A stretch of 64,000 bases of DNA from Chromatium okenii. Lineage in GTDB: Bacteria; Pseudomonadota; Gammaproteobacteria; Chromatiales; Chromatiaceae. The notes under the pieces were generated by a model that made no database searches, was not told the origin of the DNA, and was given only the letters and a program-made list of their open reading frames with translations. This document shows, piece by piece, positions 37,752-48,904 of the stretch. The DNA lies in contig NZ_PPGH01000037.1 in the NCBI RefSeq assembly GCF_002958735.1, positions 884,001 through 948,000 on the forward strand, read 5' to 3'. The position numbers and the translations under genes were made by a program. Each line of letters begins with the position of its first letter. Positions within the stretch are counted from its first letter, which is position 1.

Positions 37752-38849
37752 CTAAAAGAAATCAATCGAACTTTTTGATTGGTTTATGGTTTGTGGTTCA
37801 ATTAAACCCTGCGCTAATAAGTTATCGTAAAAGCAACTTTGATTACGTCCGTGTTCCTTGGCGTAATAAAGCGCCTTATCGGCTTGACCAAGCACTATAG
37901 ATGAACCGGGTTGGCGGGTAATTTCTGCAACGCCTATGCTAATTGTGACTCGCCCAACACCCGGAAAAGAATACTGAGCAATGGTATTGCGGGTGCGTTC
38001 ACAAACCATTTGCGCATCCTCACACGAAAAAGTGCGAAATAACGCGACAAATTCTTCACCACCATAACGAAATAATAAATCTTCTTTACGGAAAATGTTT
38101 TCAAGCTGGCGAGCCAGTAAAATCAAAACTTCATCGCCGTAAAGATGTCCCCATTCGTCATTGATTCGCTTGAAATGATCCACATCAAGCAAACACAACC
38201 ACGCATGAGAACCGTCAAGAGTGCGACGACGTTTTGCTGCTGCATAATCGTGATATTGCGCATTACTCACAATGATTTTAGTGATTTCACTATCGAGAAT
38301 TTCACGATTTAAGAGATTGGTAAGCGTGTCGCGGTGGCTTTCCTCAAGTAAAGAAAGATAGTTAGAATAAATCCGCAATAGACCATAAATCAAACGACGA
38401 GATTCAAAACTCGCTTGTTTACTTTTATGCAGGAGCATCCCATAAATATCATCATGTTTTGTATAAACAGGGTAAAGAATATGGGTTGCAGCATTTTCTG
38501 GATCATGTCTTTCAACTAACGCTTGAGTTTCGACGGCTTGAGTGACTAATTCAAGTAACCACGGTGGCAGCTCATGCTCGTGTATTTGATGCTCAGAGAT
38601 GACAACGCCTTGATTTGCATAAGTCAATAGCGAAAGTCTTAATTCTATTATGCCATCAACATCAACTGTAGTAATGCGATAAAAACGAAATTCATCACTC
38701 AAAAATAATTCTGATAAGGTGACAGCAAGGCTGCGTTCTAATAGTTCACGGTCTTTATAACGGGTGATTTCTGCAAGCGAATCGACAATTTTCAAAGTTG
38801 ATAGTTTGCTGGTGAATCCACAGTTGCTACGCCGATCTTGCATCATCAC
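37752..38849 (-). CDS. Diguanylate cyclase with N-terminal sensor (GAF-like) domain
   Basis: A 365-residue cytoplasmic protein whose C-terminal half is a GGDEF domain: DTLTNLLNREILD, LLDVDHFKRINDEWGHLYGDEVL and RYGGEEFVAL, the intact catalytic signature GGEEF. It should make cyclic di-GMP from two GTP. The N-terminal 170 residues fit a GAF-like sensor but show no diagnostic residues. No RxxD inhibitory site is evident just before the motif (NIFRKEDLLFRYGG). Monocistronic. Confidence 0.9.
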   Translation of the reverse strand: MMMQDRRSNCGFTSKLSTLKIVDSLAEITRYKDRELLERSLAVTLSELFLSDEFRFYRITTVDVDGIIELRLSLLTYANQGVVISEHQIHEHELPPWLLELVTQAVETQALVERHDPENAATHILYPVYTKHDDIYGMLLHKSKQASFESRRLIYGLLRIYSNYLSLLEESHRDTLTNLLNREILDSEITKIIVSNAQYHDYAAAKRRRTLDGSHAWLCLLDVDHFKRINDEWGHLYGDEVLILLARQLENIFRKEDLLFRYGGEEFVALFRTFSCEDAQMVCERTRNTIAQYSFPGVGRVTISIGVAEITRQPGSSIVLGQADKALYYAKEHGRNQSCFYDNLLAQGLIEPQTINQSKSSIDFF

Positions 38850-38989
38850 AAAATTCCTCTAAAAACATCAGTTTTTAATCATTATAAGCGCGATAATGCT
38901 AACCAGCACATCACCGTTTTAATCTTCTAAATTCTATTGAATAATTTAATTTAGCAATTAAAACGATGATGTTTCAAACGTTATTCGTG

Positions 38990-39247
38990 TTAATTCAAAC
39001 CGCACATTCCGCCAGCACAACAGGAACCCGTTGCGCAACTTGGTGCATTGCCGCTACCAAGGTGATGACTAGAAATCACATTGCCGCCAGTGGCTAAACG
39101 ATGCACTGGCGCATCCACAGAGGTGTCACCAGGCTCTAAACCCGCGCAGGCGCACAATTCGCCCCAAGTCGTCAGCGTGTCGCGCATTCGGTGCGAGACT
39201 TCGACCACGCGATCATTGATTTCACAGCGATAATCGTAAGTTGGCAT
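38990..39247 (-). CDS. FmdB-family zinc-ribbon protein
   Basis: An 85-residue protein starting MPTYDYRCEINDRVVEVSHRM, the FmdB-family N-terminus, although the usual CxxC pair is altered to a Cys at position 8 and a later CACAG. The C-terminus is Cys-rich (CATGSCCAGGMCGLN), likely metal binding. The ATG at 39245-39247 was preferred since upstream codons overlap serS. It lies downstream of serS on the same strand. Confidence 0.75.
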   Translation of the reverse strand: MPTYDYRCEINDRVVEVSHRMRDTLTTWGELCACAGLEPGDTSVDAPVHRLATGGNVISSHHLGSGNAPSCATGSCCAGGMCGLN

Positions 39248-39332
39248 AAGCAATAACTCCAAATAAAATAGCCACTTGAGAAGTTTAAGTGCTCTGTCAT
39301 GCGGATCAAGACAGGCAAGTTTTTGTGTGTCA

Positions 39333-41215
<1,883 letters not shown>

Positions 41216-41381
41216 TGATAACTCCTTAGGTGTGATTTAATCATCGTGCTATTTTGCTACAGTACGCAGCGTTTGTTATGGTTAGCAGCTATAGTTATTT
41301 TTGCTTAAATATCGCATTGATTAAATTGAAAATAAAACTTTCATGCTGTTACGTCTCTAATAACATCTCAGGATTTTAACG

Positions 41382-42846
41382 ATGAATCGCATATTAATCT
41401 TTGTTTTTATAACGCTTGTTAGCTTGACAAGCCTTTCAGTGAGTGCAGTAGATGTAGTTTTAACGATGGATCGCTCCCTCAGCATGAAAGGTAATGATCC
41501 AGACCGCGAAAGTATCAAGGGTGCAGAACTATTTACTGAACTTCTTGACAGTAACGATCAACTCGCATTGACAACCTTCGCTCAAAGCAGTGAATGCCTG
41601 TTGCCATTAACGCCGCTAACCGTTCCAAACACACGACAACAGCTTAGTTCTTCGCTTGAAGCGTTGCAAATGAGCGGTATTCGTACCAACTTTGAATCGG
41701 CGCTGCGCGTAGCTTATCAGATGTATCAAGATCAATCGCCACAAACAACGCCCAAGAAACGTGTGATGGTGCTATTTTCCGATGGACAACTCAACCTCGG
41801 TAGTGAAGAAGCAAATCAAGCTGCGCAGCAGGCTATTTTTAATGAAGTAGTGCCTAAATTTCAGTCTGCCGGTATTCGTATTCTTGGTGTTGCTTTTTCA
41901 CCTGAAGCCGATCTTAATTTTTTAAGCCAAATTGCTGATGCAACAGGTGGTCTGGCATTTCGTGCTGAAAAACCCTCTGATATTTATGATGCTTTTGTAC
42001 GATTATTTGAGCAAACCGATCAATCACTGAGTGCACCAATTGTTAACAATGAAGTTAAAGTTGACGCAAAGGTTGACGCATTAAAACTCTTAGTCAAACG
42101 TGACGCTAATAACGGCTTGGTAGAACTGACAAACCCAAGTGGTCATCGTTTTGGTGCTGCTGATAAAGAACTCGGAGTAGAGTGGAAAAGAACACCTTAT
42201 TTTGATCATGTTACAATTCAAAAGCCAGAAATCGGCACTTGGAAAGTTAAAACAGACAATGATAATAAAAGAGCTTATATTGACAGTGATCTTGATTTAC
42301 AAATTAAATTACCAACGCTAGCGCGATTCAGTGATGAAGTAATTATTGCTGCAAAGCTAACATATCACGGGTTGCCAATTAATCCTGAAGTTATTAAAAA
42401 CATAAGTTTTTCTGCGATAGTCTTTGATAACACAGAGACTACCATACAACAGCTTGATTTTAAAGCCAAGTTCTGTTGACTTATTAGCTCAGGATCAACG
42501 TGGCATTCTTAAAGCACCTCATCCTGGCGCATTTGAAGTTCAGGTTATTGCAAATGGTTCTGATTTTCAACGCCAAAAGACTCGATTCATCACGTTAATT
42601 GATGCCAATCATGCACATTTTGCAGTGCCTCCACCAGCAATGAACGGTTATACTTCTGAGCCAGCAGTGATAGAAACACCGCCAACTTTGGATCCTATTA
42701 AAGAACAGGCGACTAAACGTTCAGCTCTATTGGTATTAGCACTTACGAATTTAGTGATTTTTTCTATCATCGGTATTGTGGCAGGTATTTGGTGGTGGCG
42801 AAAGCATCGACAGGTTAAAGTTGATGATAATTTTAACGATTTATAG
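41382..42846 (+). CDS. Exported von Willebrand factor A domain protein with C-terminal membrane anchor (one frameshift)
   Basis: A signal peptide (residues 1-22) leads into a VWA domain with the metal site DRSLS (residues 30-34, the DxSxS of MIDAS), GIRTNFESALRVAYQ and VMVLFSDGQLNLGS. A beta-rich part follows, and after a frame change near 42465 the protein ends with a transmembrane helix (SALLVLALTNLVIFSIIGIVAGIWWW) and a short basic cytoplasmic tail. Together about 487 residues, similar in layout to periplasmic VWA proteins with one anchor. The next gene, a coiled-coil membrane protein, follows closely and may work with it. Confidence 0.8.
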
Positions 42847-42897
42847 CAAGCTAATTTGACGTTCACAGCATATTCAACAACGTATCATATTCTCACT

Positions 42898-43815
42898 ATG
42901 AGCCTAATCTACTACTTTTCAATCTACGGTCTCCTTGAGGCACTGATTGTTAGTCTACTTGCAACTATGTTTTTTGGTTTCAATTGGTGGAAAATGTATC
43001 GTTTGCAAAAACGACAAGTACAAATCGATAACAGCATCGTAGAACAGTTTAAGGCAGAAATTATTAGAATTCACGAATTGCCTGCAACACGACCTGAACT
43101 AAATGATGTACATGTTTTGTTGTTAAAGGCAATTGGAATGCCGTTCAAAAAACATCAAGTTAACCAGATAGATTCATGGAATGAAATTATTCATCAGATG
43201 GAGCGCTATTTTGAGAATTTGACACAAACAACTCAGGCAAATAGCCAATCAAACTCTATCACACTAAAAAATACCGATACTGATGTCTATGCACCTGAAA
43301 AAGAAGTAGTGGAGGATGAATTATCAGCAGAAAGCCTAGACTCGGCTATCACTGATTTGATGTCACATTATCAAGCTGCAAATTCTGCGATTTTGAACAA
43401 TCAGGAAGCAACAGATGAAATGAAAGTAAAGTTTCAAAATTTGCAACTTGTTAATCAAGAGCTCCGCTCCATCATTCAATCAGAAAAAACCAGCGAACTA
43501 TTAGAAAAGTTTGATGCTTATGAGCAAATGAATGCGGTATTTATGCGAACAATTGCAGTTAAAGAACGTAATTATAAATCTCTTGTTAAAGAACACGAAA
43601 TGCTGGAGGTGTATATTCACAATTTACAAGTAACAGTTACTAATTATCGCAAATCAATTCAAAAATTATTAATTAAAGAAAGTAGTTTAGTGGAGGAAAA
43701 TAGATTATTGCTTGAACAGCAAGAAAGTAATAATCGTTTAGTTACACGCTTAAATCGTAACTACAAAACGTTACGTAACGAATATACTAAACTGTTTGAA
43801 ACGACAATACACTAA
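42898..43815 (+). CDS. Membrane-anchored coiled-coil protein of unknown function
   Basis: A 305-residue protein with one N-terminal transmembrane helix (ALIVSLLATMFFGFNWW, about residues 13-29) and a long cytoplasmic part rich in Glu, Gln and Leu that is predicted by eye as coiled coil, especially NYRKSIQKLLIKESSLVEEN. ATG 42898 fits the helix position; a TTG at 42856 is also in frame. I do not recognise a family. It follows the VWA gene by about 50 bases. Confidence 0.7.
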   Translation: MSLIYYFSIYGLLEALIVSLLATMFFGFNWWKMYRLQKRQVQIDNSIVEQFKAEIIRIHELPATRPELNDVHVLLLKAIGMPFKKHQVNQIDSWNEIIHQMERYFENLTQTTQANSQSNSITLKNTDTDVYAPEKEVVEDELSAESLDSAITDLMSHYQAANSAILNNQEATDEMKVKFQNLQLVNQELRSIIQSEKTSELLEKFDAYEQMNAVFMRTIAVKERNYKSLVKEHEMLEVYIHNLQVTVTNYRKSIQKLLIKESSLVEENRLLLEQQESNNRLVTRLNRNYKTLRNEYTKLFETTIH

Positions 43816-43862
43816 AGTTTGGCGTAATTTAATTTTCCCTCGATTGACATTTCACAATGCAC

Positions 43863-43882
43863 AAGCGCACATATGTGCGCTT
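43863..43882. promoter_or_regulatory. Perfect 20-bp palindrome, likely operator of the orp-like operon
   Basis: AAGCGCACAT followed by ATGTGCGCTT, with no spacer, 42 bases before the GTG of the DUF134 gene. A TTGACA-like -35 hexamer lies at 43844-43849, so the palindrome would overlap or follow the promoter. The first gene of the operon encodes a helix-turn-helix protein that could bind it. Confidence 0.6.
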
Positions 43883-43924
43883 TAATTCGTTCTATTCTCT
43901 ACACAAACTTTGTAGGTCATTCCC

Positions 43925-44227
43925 GTGTTAAGCAAACAACGGCGCACTCGCTGTATCGGATTTGATCCGGGCGTTTTGTGTTTTAAGCCGTGTGGACAGC
44001 GAGGACAAACACTGGAAACAGTGGCGCTGCGCAATGACGAATTGGAGGCACTCCGGTTAATGGATTTTGAGGGGTTATATCAGGAAGAGAGCGCCCAGCG
44101 GATGGGGATTTCACGCACCACATTATCGCGGACTTTAGTGACAGCGCGGCATAAAGTGGTCGATGCGTTGCTGAATGGTAAGCGATTGGTGCTTATTAAG
44201 ACCGAATTAACGACAGCTGTTGATTAA
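43925..44227 (+). CDS. DUF134 (UPF0251) DNA-binding protein
   Basis: A 100-residue protein with the family start RRTRCIGFDPGVLCFKPCGQ, including cysteines that may bind a metal or cluster, then LRNDELEALRLMDFEGLYQEESAQRMGISRTTLSRTL, a sigma-70-region-4-like helix-turn-helix. Members sit with NifX-family and MinD-type genes in many anaerobes. The start is a GTG at 43925. It is probably the regulator of this operon. Confidence 0.9.
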   Translation: MLSKQRRTRCIGFDPGVLCFKPCGQRGQTLETVALRNDELEALRLMDFEGLYQEESAQRMGISRTTLSRTLVTARHKVVDALLNGKRLVLIKTELTTAVD

Positions 44228-44266
44228 AAACACCTTATTTACACGCACATTAAAAATCGGAGTGAG

Positions 44267-44641
44267 ATGATGAAAATCGTAATTACCGCTAATGATAACC
44301 AGGGTTTAAATGGTCAATTGGCGCAACATTTTGGACACTGCCCTTTTTTTGCAGTAGCAGAAATTGATGCTAATCATCAGGTGATTTCTGTAACCGTAGA
44401 ACCCAATCCCTATGCTGAAAACCATCAGCCAGGGCAGATTCCGCAATTCGTAAAAACGCTGGGTGCGGATGTGGTGCTTGCAGGCGGTATGGGCGGGCGA
44501 GCAATTGAGTTTTTTCAACAACTTGGAATTGAAGTTGCCAGCGCAGCACATCCTAAAGTTGGCGATGCGTTGAACGCATATCTCGCCGGGCAATTATCTG
44601 GCGTAGTGGAATGCAATCATGATCATGGGCATCATTGCTAA
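44267..44641 (+). CDS. NifX/NifB-type dinitrogenase cofactor-family protein (orp-like), His-rich tail
   Basis: A 124-residue protein of the dinitrogenase iron-molybdenum cofactor biosynthesis family: MKIVITANDNQGLNGQLAQHFGHCPFFAVAE, with Gly/His at the ligand loop, and VLAGGMGGRAIEFFQQLGIEV. The tail CNHDHGHHC could bind metal. Related Desulfovibrio proteins (ORP) carry a Mo-Cu-S cluster. Second gene of the cluster; a terminator-like hairpin follows. Confidence 0.9.
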   Translation: MMKIVITANDNQGLNGQLAQHFGHCPFFAVAEIDANHQVISVTVEPNPYAENHQPGQIPQFVKTLGADVVLAGGMGGRAIEFFQQLGIEVASAAHPKVGDALNAYLAGQLSGVVECNHDHGHHC

Positions 44642-44649
44642 ATCACTTT

Positions 44650-44684
44650 TTAGCACGAGATGATCACGCTCGTGCTAATTTTTT
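44650..44684 (+). terminator. Rho-independent terminator or attenuator within the orp-like cluster
   Basis: TTAGCACGAG (44650-44659) pairs with CTCGTGCTAA (44669-44678) and is followed by TTTTTT. It lies between the two NifX-family genes, so it would reduce expression of the downstream half of the cluster relative to the first two genes. Confidence 0.85.
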
Positions 44685-44709
44685 CATTCTTTACTATTGA
44701 GAATTTCCA

Positions 44710-45021
44710 ATGAAAGTTGTCATCACTTCGAGCGGTTTGGATTTAGATTCCGCAATTGATCCCAAGTTTGGACGCTGCGCTTATTTGGCATTATTTGATA
44801 CTGACTCCAACACTTTTAATGCAACCGCTAATCCATTTCAGGATGCACGCGGCGGCGCAGGGACTCAAACGGCGCAATGGGTACTCAATCAAAACGCCAC
44901 AGTGTTGTTAACTGGACACTGTGGTCCAAAAGCCTCGGCAGTGCTCAACACTGAAAACATTCGCATCGTTGAAGGGATAACTGGGACTGTGCGCGAAGTG
45001 CTGGCGCAGCTTGCTCATTGA
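44710..45021 (+). CDS. NifX-family protein (orp-like)
   Basis: A 103-residue protein of the same family as the gene before: MKVVITSSGLDLDSAIDPKFGRC, FQDARGGAGTQTAQWVLN and LLTGHCGPKASAVLN. It has two cysteines near the ligand region. Its neighbours are ATPases with 4Fe-4S domains, an association seen in the ORP complex genes of sulfate reducers. Confidence 0.9.
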   Translation: MKVVITSSGLDLDSAIDPKFGRCAYLALFDTDSNTFNATANPFQDARGGAGTQTAQWVLNQNATVLLTGHCGPKASAVLNTENIRIVEGITGTVREVLAQLAH

Positions 45022-45040
45022 TTTATAACGGAGAACACGG

Positions 45041-45892
45041 ATGAAACCGCTCACCATCGCCATCGCCAGCGGCAAGGGCGGCACTGGTAAAACCACGATT
45101 GCAGTCAATTTGGCGCTGGCGGTGCCAAATGTTCAATATCTCGACTGCGACGTGGAAGCACCCAATGGACACTTGTTTTTGCACCCAAAAACACTGACTA
45201 CCGTTGCGGTGCGGGTGTTGCTGCCACAGATTGACGACGAGTTGTGCACAGTCTGCGGTGATTGCGCTAAAGCTTGTGAATTCAACGCTTTAGCTGTCAC
45301 TAAACAGCGCGTTTTAGTTTTTGCTGATCTGTGTCATTCCTGCGGCGCGTGTAGTTATGTCTGTCCAATCAGTGGCGCGATTACTGAAATCGAGCGCGAC
45401 ATCGGTACGGTAAGTATTGGTGTTGCAGAAAAGCTACCAACAGTGCAAGGGCTGCTGAATATCGGCGAAAGCAGCGCAGTTCCTGTCATTAAAGCTGTGC
45501 GTGAACAAGCACTTCCTCTCCAACATCGTATCCTTGATGCACCGCCGGGGACAGCCTGTGCGATGGTGGAAACCGTGCGAGGTGCAGATTATTGTTTGCT
45601 GGTAACAGAGCCAACCCCCTTTGGTCTCAATGACTTAGAGCTGGCTGTTGGTGTGACGCGAGCATTAGGCGTTCCCTGTGGATTGGTGCTCAATCGCTGT
45701 GATGTCGGCGATCATACAGTGTTGGATTATTGCCACGAGCAAGGAATTCCAGTGCTGCTGTCGATTCCGTATGAACGGGCATTAGCAGAGGCGTATTCAC
45801 GTGGAATACCCTGGGTGACGGCACAACCAGCGTGGCGCGAGCGGTTTCAAACTTTATGGCAAGCGATTGAAAAACAGGTGATAAGCGCATGA
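45041..45892 (+). CDS. MinD/Mrp-type P-loop ATPase with inserted 2[4Fe-4S] ferredoxin domain (first)
   Basis: A 283-residue protein with the deviant Walker A ASGKGGTGKTTIAVNLA, a ferredoxin insert with two clusters (CTVCGDCAKAC and CHSCGACSYVC), and APPGTACAMVETV as Walker B/switch II region. Proteins of this class occur in pairs in orp-type clusters and are thought to assemble or transfer metal clusters. Stop and start overlap the next gene as ATGA. Confidence 0.93.
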   Translation: MKPLTIAIASGKGGTGKTTIAVNLALAVPNVQYLDCDVEAPNGHLFLHPKTLTTVAVRVLLPQIDDELCTVCGDCAKACEFNALAVTKQRVLVFADLCHSCGACSYVCPISGAITEIERDIGTVSIGVAEKLPTVQGLLNIGESSAVPVIKAVREQALPLQHRILDAPPGTACAMVETVRGADYCLLVTEPTPFGLNDLELAVGVTRALGVPCGLVLNRCDVGDHTVLDYCHEQGIPVLLSIPYERALAEAYSRGIPWVTAQPAWRERFQTLWQAIEKQVISA

Positions 45893-46767
45893 TTTTGAAA
45901 GAGCTCACTATCATCAGCGGTAAAGGCGGCACTGGCAAAACGACGGTCAGTGCGGCATTTGCGGCACTCGCCAACAATAAGATCGTCACCGATTGCGACG
46001 TGGATGCGGCAAATTTACATCTGTTGTTAAATCCACAAATCCGCCAGCGCGAAGATTTTACTGCAATGCGCACACCGCGCATTGATCCTGAACGCTGTAT
46101 TAACTGTGGTGAATGTGAAACATGGTGTCGATTTGATGCAATCAGCCATGATGCGAGCACTTATGTGATTGATGCGCTGGCGTGTGAGCACTGCGCCTTG
46201 TGCGCTCGCGTCTGTCCGAGCGGAGCAATTCAACTAAAAGATACAGTGAGCGGAGAGTGGTTTATTTCTGACACTGCACACGGAACGTTGGTTCATGCGC
46301 GGCTGGGAATTGGCGAAGATAACAGTGGAAAACTGGTGACGCTGGTGCGACGCGAGGCGCGACAATTGGCGACTGAAGAAGGCGCTGCGTTAATCATTAA
46401 TGATGGACCACCGGGAATTGGTTGTCCGGTGACGGCAGCAATTACTGGTGTTAATCAAGTACTTGCAGTGACGGAGCCAACGTTATCGGGCATTCACGAT
46501 TTGCAGCGCGTGGCGGGATTATGCACTCACTTTCGTATTCCGCTGATGGTGTGCATCAATAAATATGATATTAATTCTGACAATACCGCGCAATTGCACG
46601 AATGGTGCACAAATAACGCGATTACTGTAGTTGGACAAATTCCATTTGATCAAGCAGTCAATCGGGCATTGGTAGCGCGGCGCAGCGTGATTGATATTGA
46701 TTGCGGCGCAGTGACAAGCGCAGTGCGGCAATTATGGGAAACAGTACAGGCGCGATTGATAAATTAG
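45889..46767 (+). CDS. MinD/Mrp-type P-loop ATPase with inserted 2[4Fe-4S] ferredoxin domain (second)
   Basis: A 292-residue paralogue of the preceding ATPase: ISGKGGTGKTTVSAAFAAL, CINCGECETWC and CEHCALCARVC clusters, and NDGPPGIGCPVTAAITG. The overlapping stop/start suggests equal production, possibly as a heterodimer, in the manner of the DVU2103/DVU2104 pair of Desulfovibrio. It ends the cluster. Confidence 0.93.
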   Translation: MILKELTIISGKGGTGKTTVSAAFAALANNKIVTDCDVDAANLHLLLNPQIRQREDFTAMRTPRIDPERCINCGECETWCRFDAISHDASTYVIDALACEHCALCARVCPSGAIQLKDTVSGEWFISDTAHGTLVHARLGIGEDNSGKLVTLVRREARQLATEEGAALIINDGPPGIGCPVTAAITGVNQVLAVTEPTLSGIHDLQRVAGLCTHFRIPLMVCINKYDINSDNTAQLHEWCTNNAITVVGQIPFDQAVNRALVARRSVIDIDCGAVTSAVRQLWETVQARLIN

Positions 46768-47116
46768 CAATACACTTTTGACAGCGCCACAATCAATAAT
46801 TTATTCATCAGTGTTTATGCTTTTTACAAACAGTGATGAGGTGTTTATTTTATTGATTATGGCGCTATTTTGTTCGGATTGATCGCTTTTATATTGCGAT
46901 TCAATACCTGCCTATGAACGACAAGACAATCACACATCTTTTTCTGCCTCGCCATAGTTTTAATTCACGTCCATCGTTTTTAATTTCAATCCGTTACCAC
47001 GATGGTCTGCATCAACAAGATTCAAGCAATTGCCGATGAATCTCGCTGCCCTTATGTTGCGTGTTTCCGCGCAATCGCGGAATCTCAGCATCTATCATTT
47101 ATCACGAGATTGACTA
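46768..47116. other. Intergenic region with large nested hairpin
   Basis: 349 bases between the orp-like cluster and the ABC exporter gene. The left quarter is an imperfect palindrome (46783-46866, listed separately). The remainder, with no open frame of note, holds the promoter region of the exporter gene, but I could not settle on hexamers. Confidence 0.5.
46783..46866. repeat. 84-bp nested imperfect inverted repeat
   Basis: The outer arms (AGCGCCACAATCAATAA, 46783-46799, and TTATTGATTATGGCGCT, 46850-46866) pair over 17 positions with one mismatch. Inside, CATCAGTGTTT (46806-46816) pairs with AAACAGTGATG (46828-46838) with one mismatch. The right side is followed by ATTTTGTT. It may be a large terminator for the cluster, a small mobile hairpin, or an RNA. 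Confidence 0.65.
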
Positions 47117-48904
47117 ATGCGCCAAAATTCCACCGATGCGATTAACCGCCCTGCGACCCGCAAACTCGGCCCACTCATGCACCTGTTGCGGTTTACGCGA
47201 CCTTATTTTCGACAAATGGCGGTGGCGGTGGTGGCGTTGCTCATCGCGGCTGGCGCAGTGCTCGCGTTCGGGCAAGTGATTCGCGTCGTGGTCGATTCGG
47301 GTTTGAGCACGGGTTCGGCGACGGCGCTCAACCATTCGCTGCTGCTATTTTTAACCGTCGTGGTGCTGATGGCGGGCGCAGTGACGGTGCGCTCATATTT
47401 GCTCAATTGGATCGGCGAGCGCGTCGTCGCTGACATTCGTAAAGCCGTGTTTAATCAGGTGTTGGCGCTGGATGTCGGTTTTTTCGAGGTCACTCGCGCT
47501 GGTGAAGTGATTTCGCGGTTGACCAGCGATACCGCGCTGCTGCAAGTCGTGGTCGGTTCGACGCTGGCGATGGCATTGCGCACGTCGATGTTGGTGCTCG
47601 GCGGATTGGTCATGCTGGCGTTCACCAGTCCGGGCTTAACCGGTTTGGTGTTGATTGGCATTCCGTTTGTGATTGGGCCGACGTGGTTGCTGGGGCGACG
47701 AGTGCGCAAATTGTCGCGTTCCAGTCAAGACCGGATCGCTGATGTGGGCGCGTATGTGGACGAGGTGATTCACGGCATTCGCACCGTGCAAGCGTTTTGT
47801 CACGAGCCAGTGGATCGGGCGCATTACAGCGATCAAGTTGAATCGGCATTTGACGTGGCGCTCAGTCGGTCGCTCACCAGCGCCGTGCTGTCAGGCGCAG
47901 CGACGATGCTGACGTTTGGCGCAATTGGCGTGGTGCTGTGGATCGGCGGGCATCAGGTGCTCACCGGCGCGTTGAGCGGCGGCGAACTTTCCGCGTTTCT
48001 ATTTTATGCGGTCGTGGTCGCTGGCGCAGTTGGTTCATTGAGCGAATTGATTGGGCAATTGCTGCGCGGCGCTGGCGCGAGCGAGCGCCTGATGGAGCTG
48101 CTCGAAATTCAACCGGCTATTCTGCCGCCGTCCCAGCCGTTAACGCTGCCGTCACCGCCACGCGGACAAATTGCGTTTGATGCAGTGCGGTTCATTTATC
48201 CGGCGCGACCCGATGCGCTGGCGTTGAGCGATTTAACGTTGACCGTTGCGCCGGGCGAACGGCTGGCGCTGGTCGGGCCGTCCGGCGCAGGAAAAACCAC
48301 GTTATTTCAACTGCTGCTGCGGTTTTACGATCCGAGCGCGGGCGCGATTCGGTTTGATGGCGTCGATATTCGCCAACTTGATCCACACGAATTGCGGCAG
48401 CAATTGTCGCTGGTGCCACAAGACCCGGTGATTTTCGGAGCGAATGCGTGGGAAAACATTCGTTACGGCATGGAATCCGCCAGCGATGCCGATGTGCGGC
48501 GAGCTGCCGAAGCTGCTCATGCGTTGGAATTTATTGAACGGCTGCCGCAGGGCTTTGACACCTATCTCGGCGAGCGCGGCGTGCGGTTGTCCGGCGGCGA
48601 GCGCCAGCGCATTGCGATTGCGCGAACCATTTTGCGCAATCCGCGTTTGCTGCTGCTGGACGAGGCGACCAGTGCGCTGGACGCCGAAAGTGAGCGGCTG
48701 GTGCAGGAAGCGTTGGAAACGTTGATGCAGGGGCGCACCAGCATCGTGATTGCGCATCGGCTGGCAACGGTGCGCAACGCCGACCGGATTCTGGTGCTCG
48801 ATCAAGGGCGAATTGTCGCTGCCGGTCGTCACGAGGAATTGATGGCGGAAGGCGGGTTGTATGCGCGGCTGGCGACGCTGCAATTTCAATCGTCAACCGA
48901 CTGA
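47117..48904 (+). CDS. ABC exporter, fused permease and ATPase (MsbA/LmrA-like half transporter)
   Basis: A 595-residue half transporter with six transmembrane helices in the first 320 residues and an ATP-binding domain with ALVGPSGAGKTTLFQLLL, VPQDPVIFGANAWENIRYG, VRLSGGERQRIAIARTIL, LLLDEATSALDAESE and VIAHRLATV. Such homodimers export lipids or hydrophobic compounds; the substrate cannot be told. The last 12 bases overlap the convergent SDR gene. Confidence 0.93.
   Translation: MRQNSTDAINRPATRKLGPLMHLLRFTRPYFRQMAVAVVALLIAAGAVLAFGQVIRVVVDSGLSTGSATALNHSLLLFLTVVVLMAGAVTVRSYLLNWIGERVVADIRKAVFNQVLALDVGFFEVTRAGEVISRLTSDTALLQVVVGSTLAMALRTSMLVLGGLVMLAFTSPGLTGLVLIGIPFVIGPTWLLGRRVRKLSRSSQDRIADVGAYVDEVIHGIRTVQAFCHEPVDRAHYSDQVESAFDVALSRSLTSAVLSGAATMLTFGAIGVVLWIGGHQVLTGALSGGELSAFLFYAVVVAGAVGSLSELIGQLLRGAGASERLMELLEIQPAILPPSQPLTLPSPPRGQIAFDAVRFIYPARPDALALSDLTLTVAPGERLALVGPSGAGKTTLFQLLLRFYDPSAGAIRFDGVDIRQLDPHELRQQLSLVPQDPVIFGANAWENIRYGMESASDADVRRAAEAAHALEFIERLPQGFDTYLGERGVRLSGGERQRIAIARTILRNPRLLLLDEATSALDAESERLVQEALETLMQGRTSIVIAHRLATVRNADRILVLDQGRIVAAGRHEELMAEGGLYARLATLQFQSSTD

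Noticed and set aside
37703-37900. 65-codon plus-strand open frame
   Set aside because: Mostly antisense to the end of the diguanylate cyclase gene, with no supporting features.
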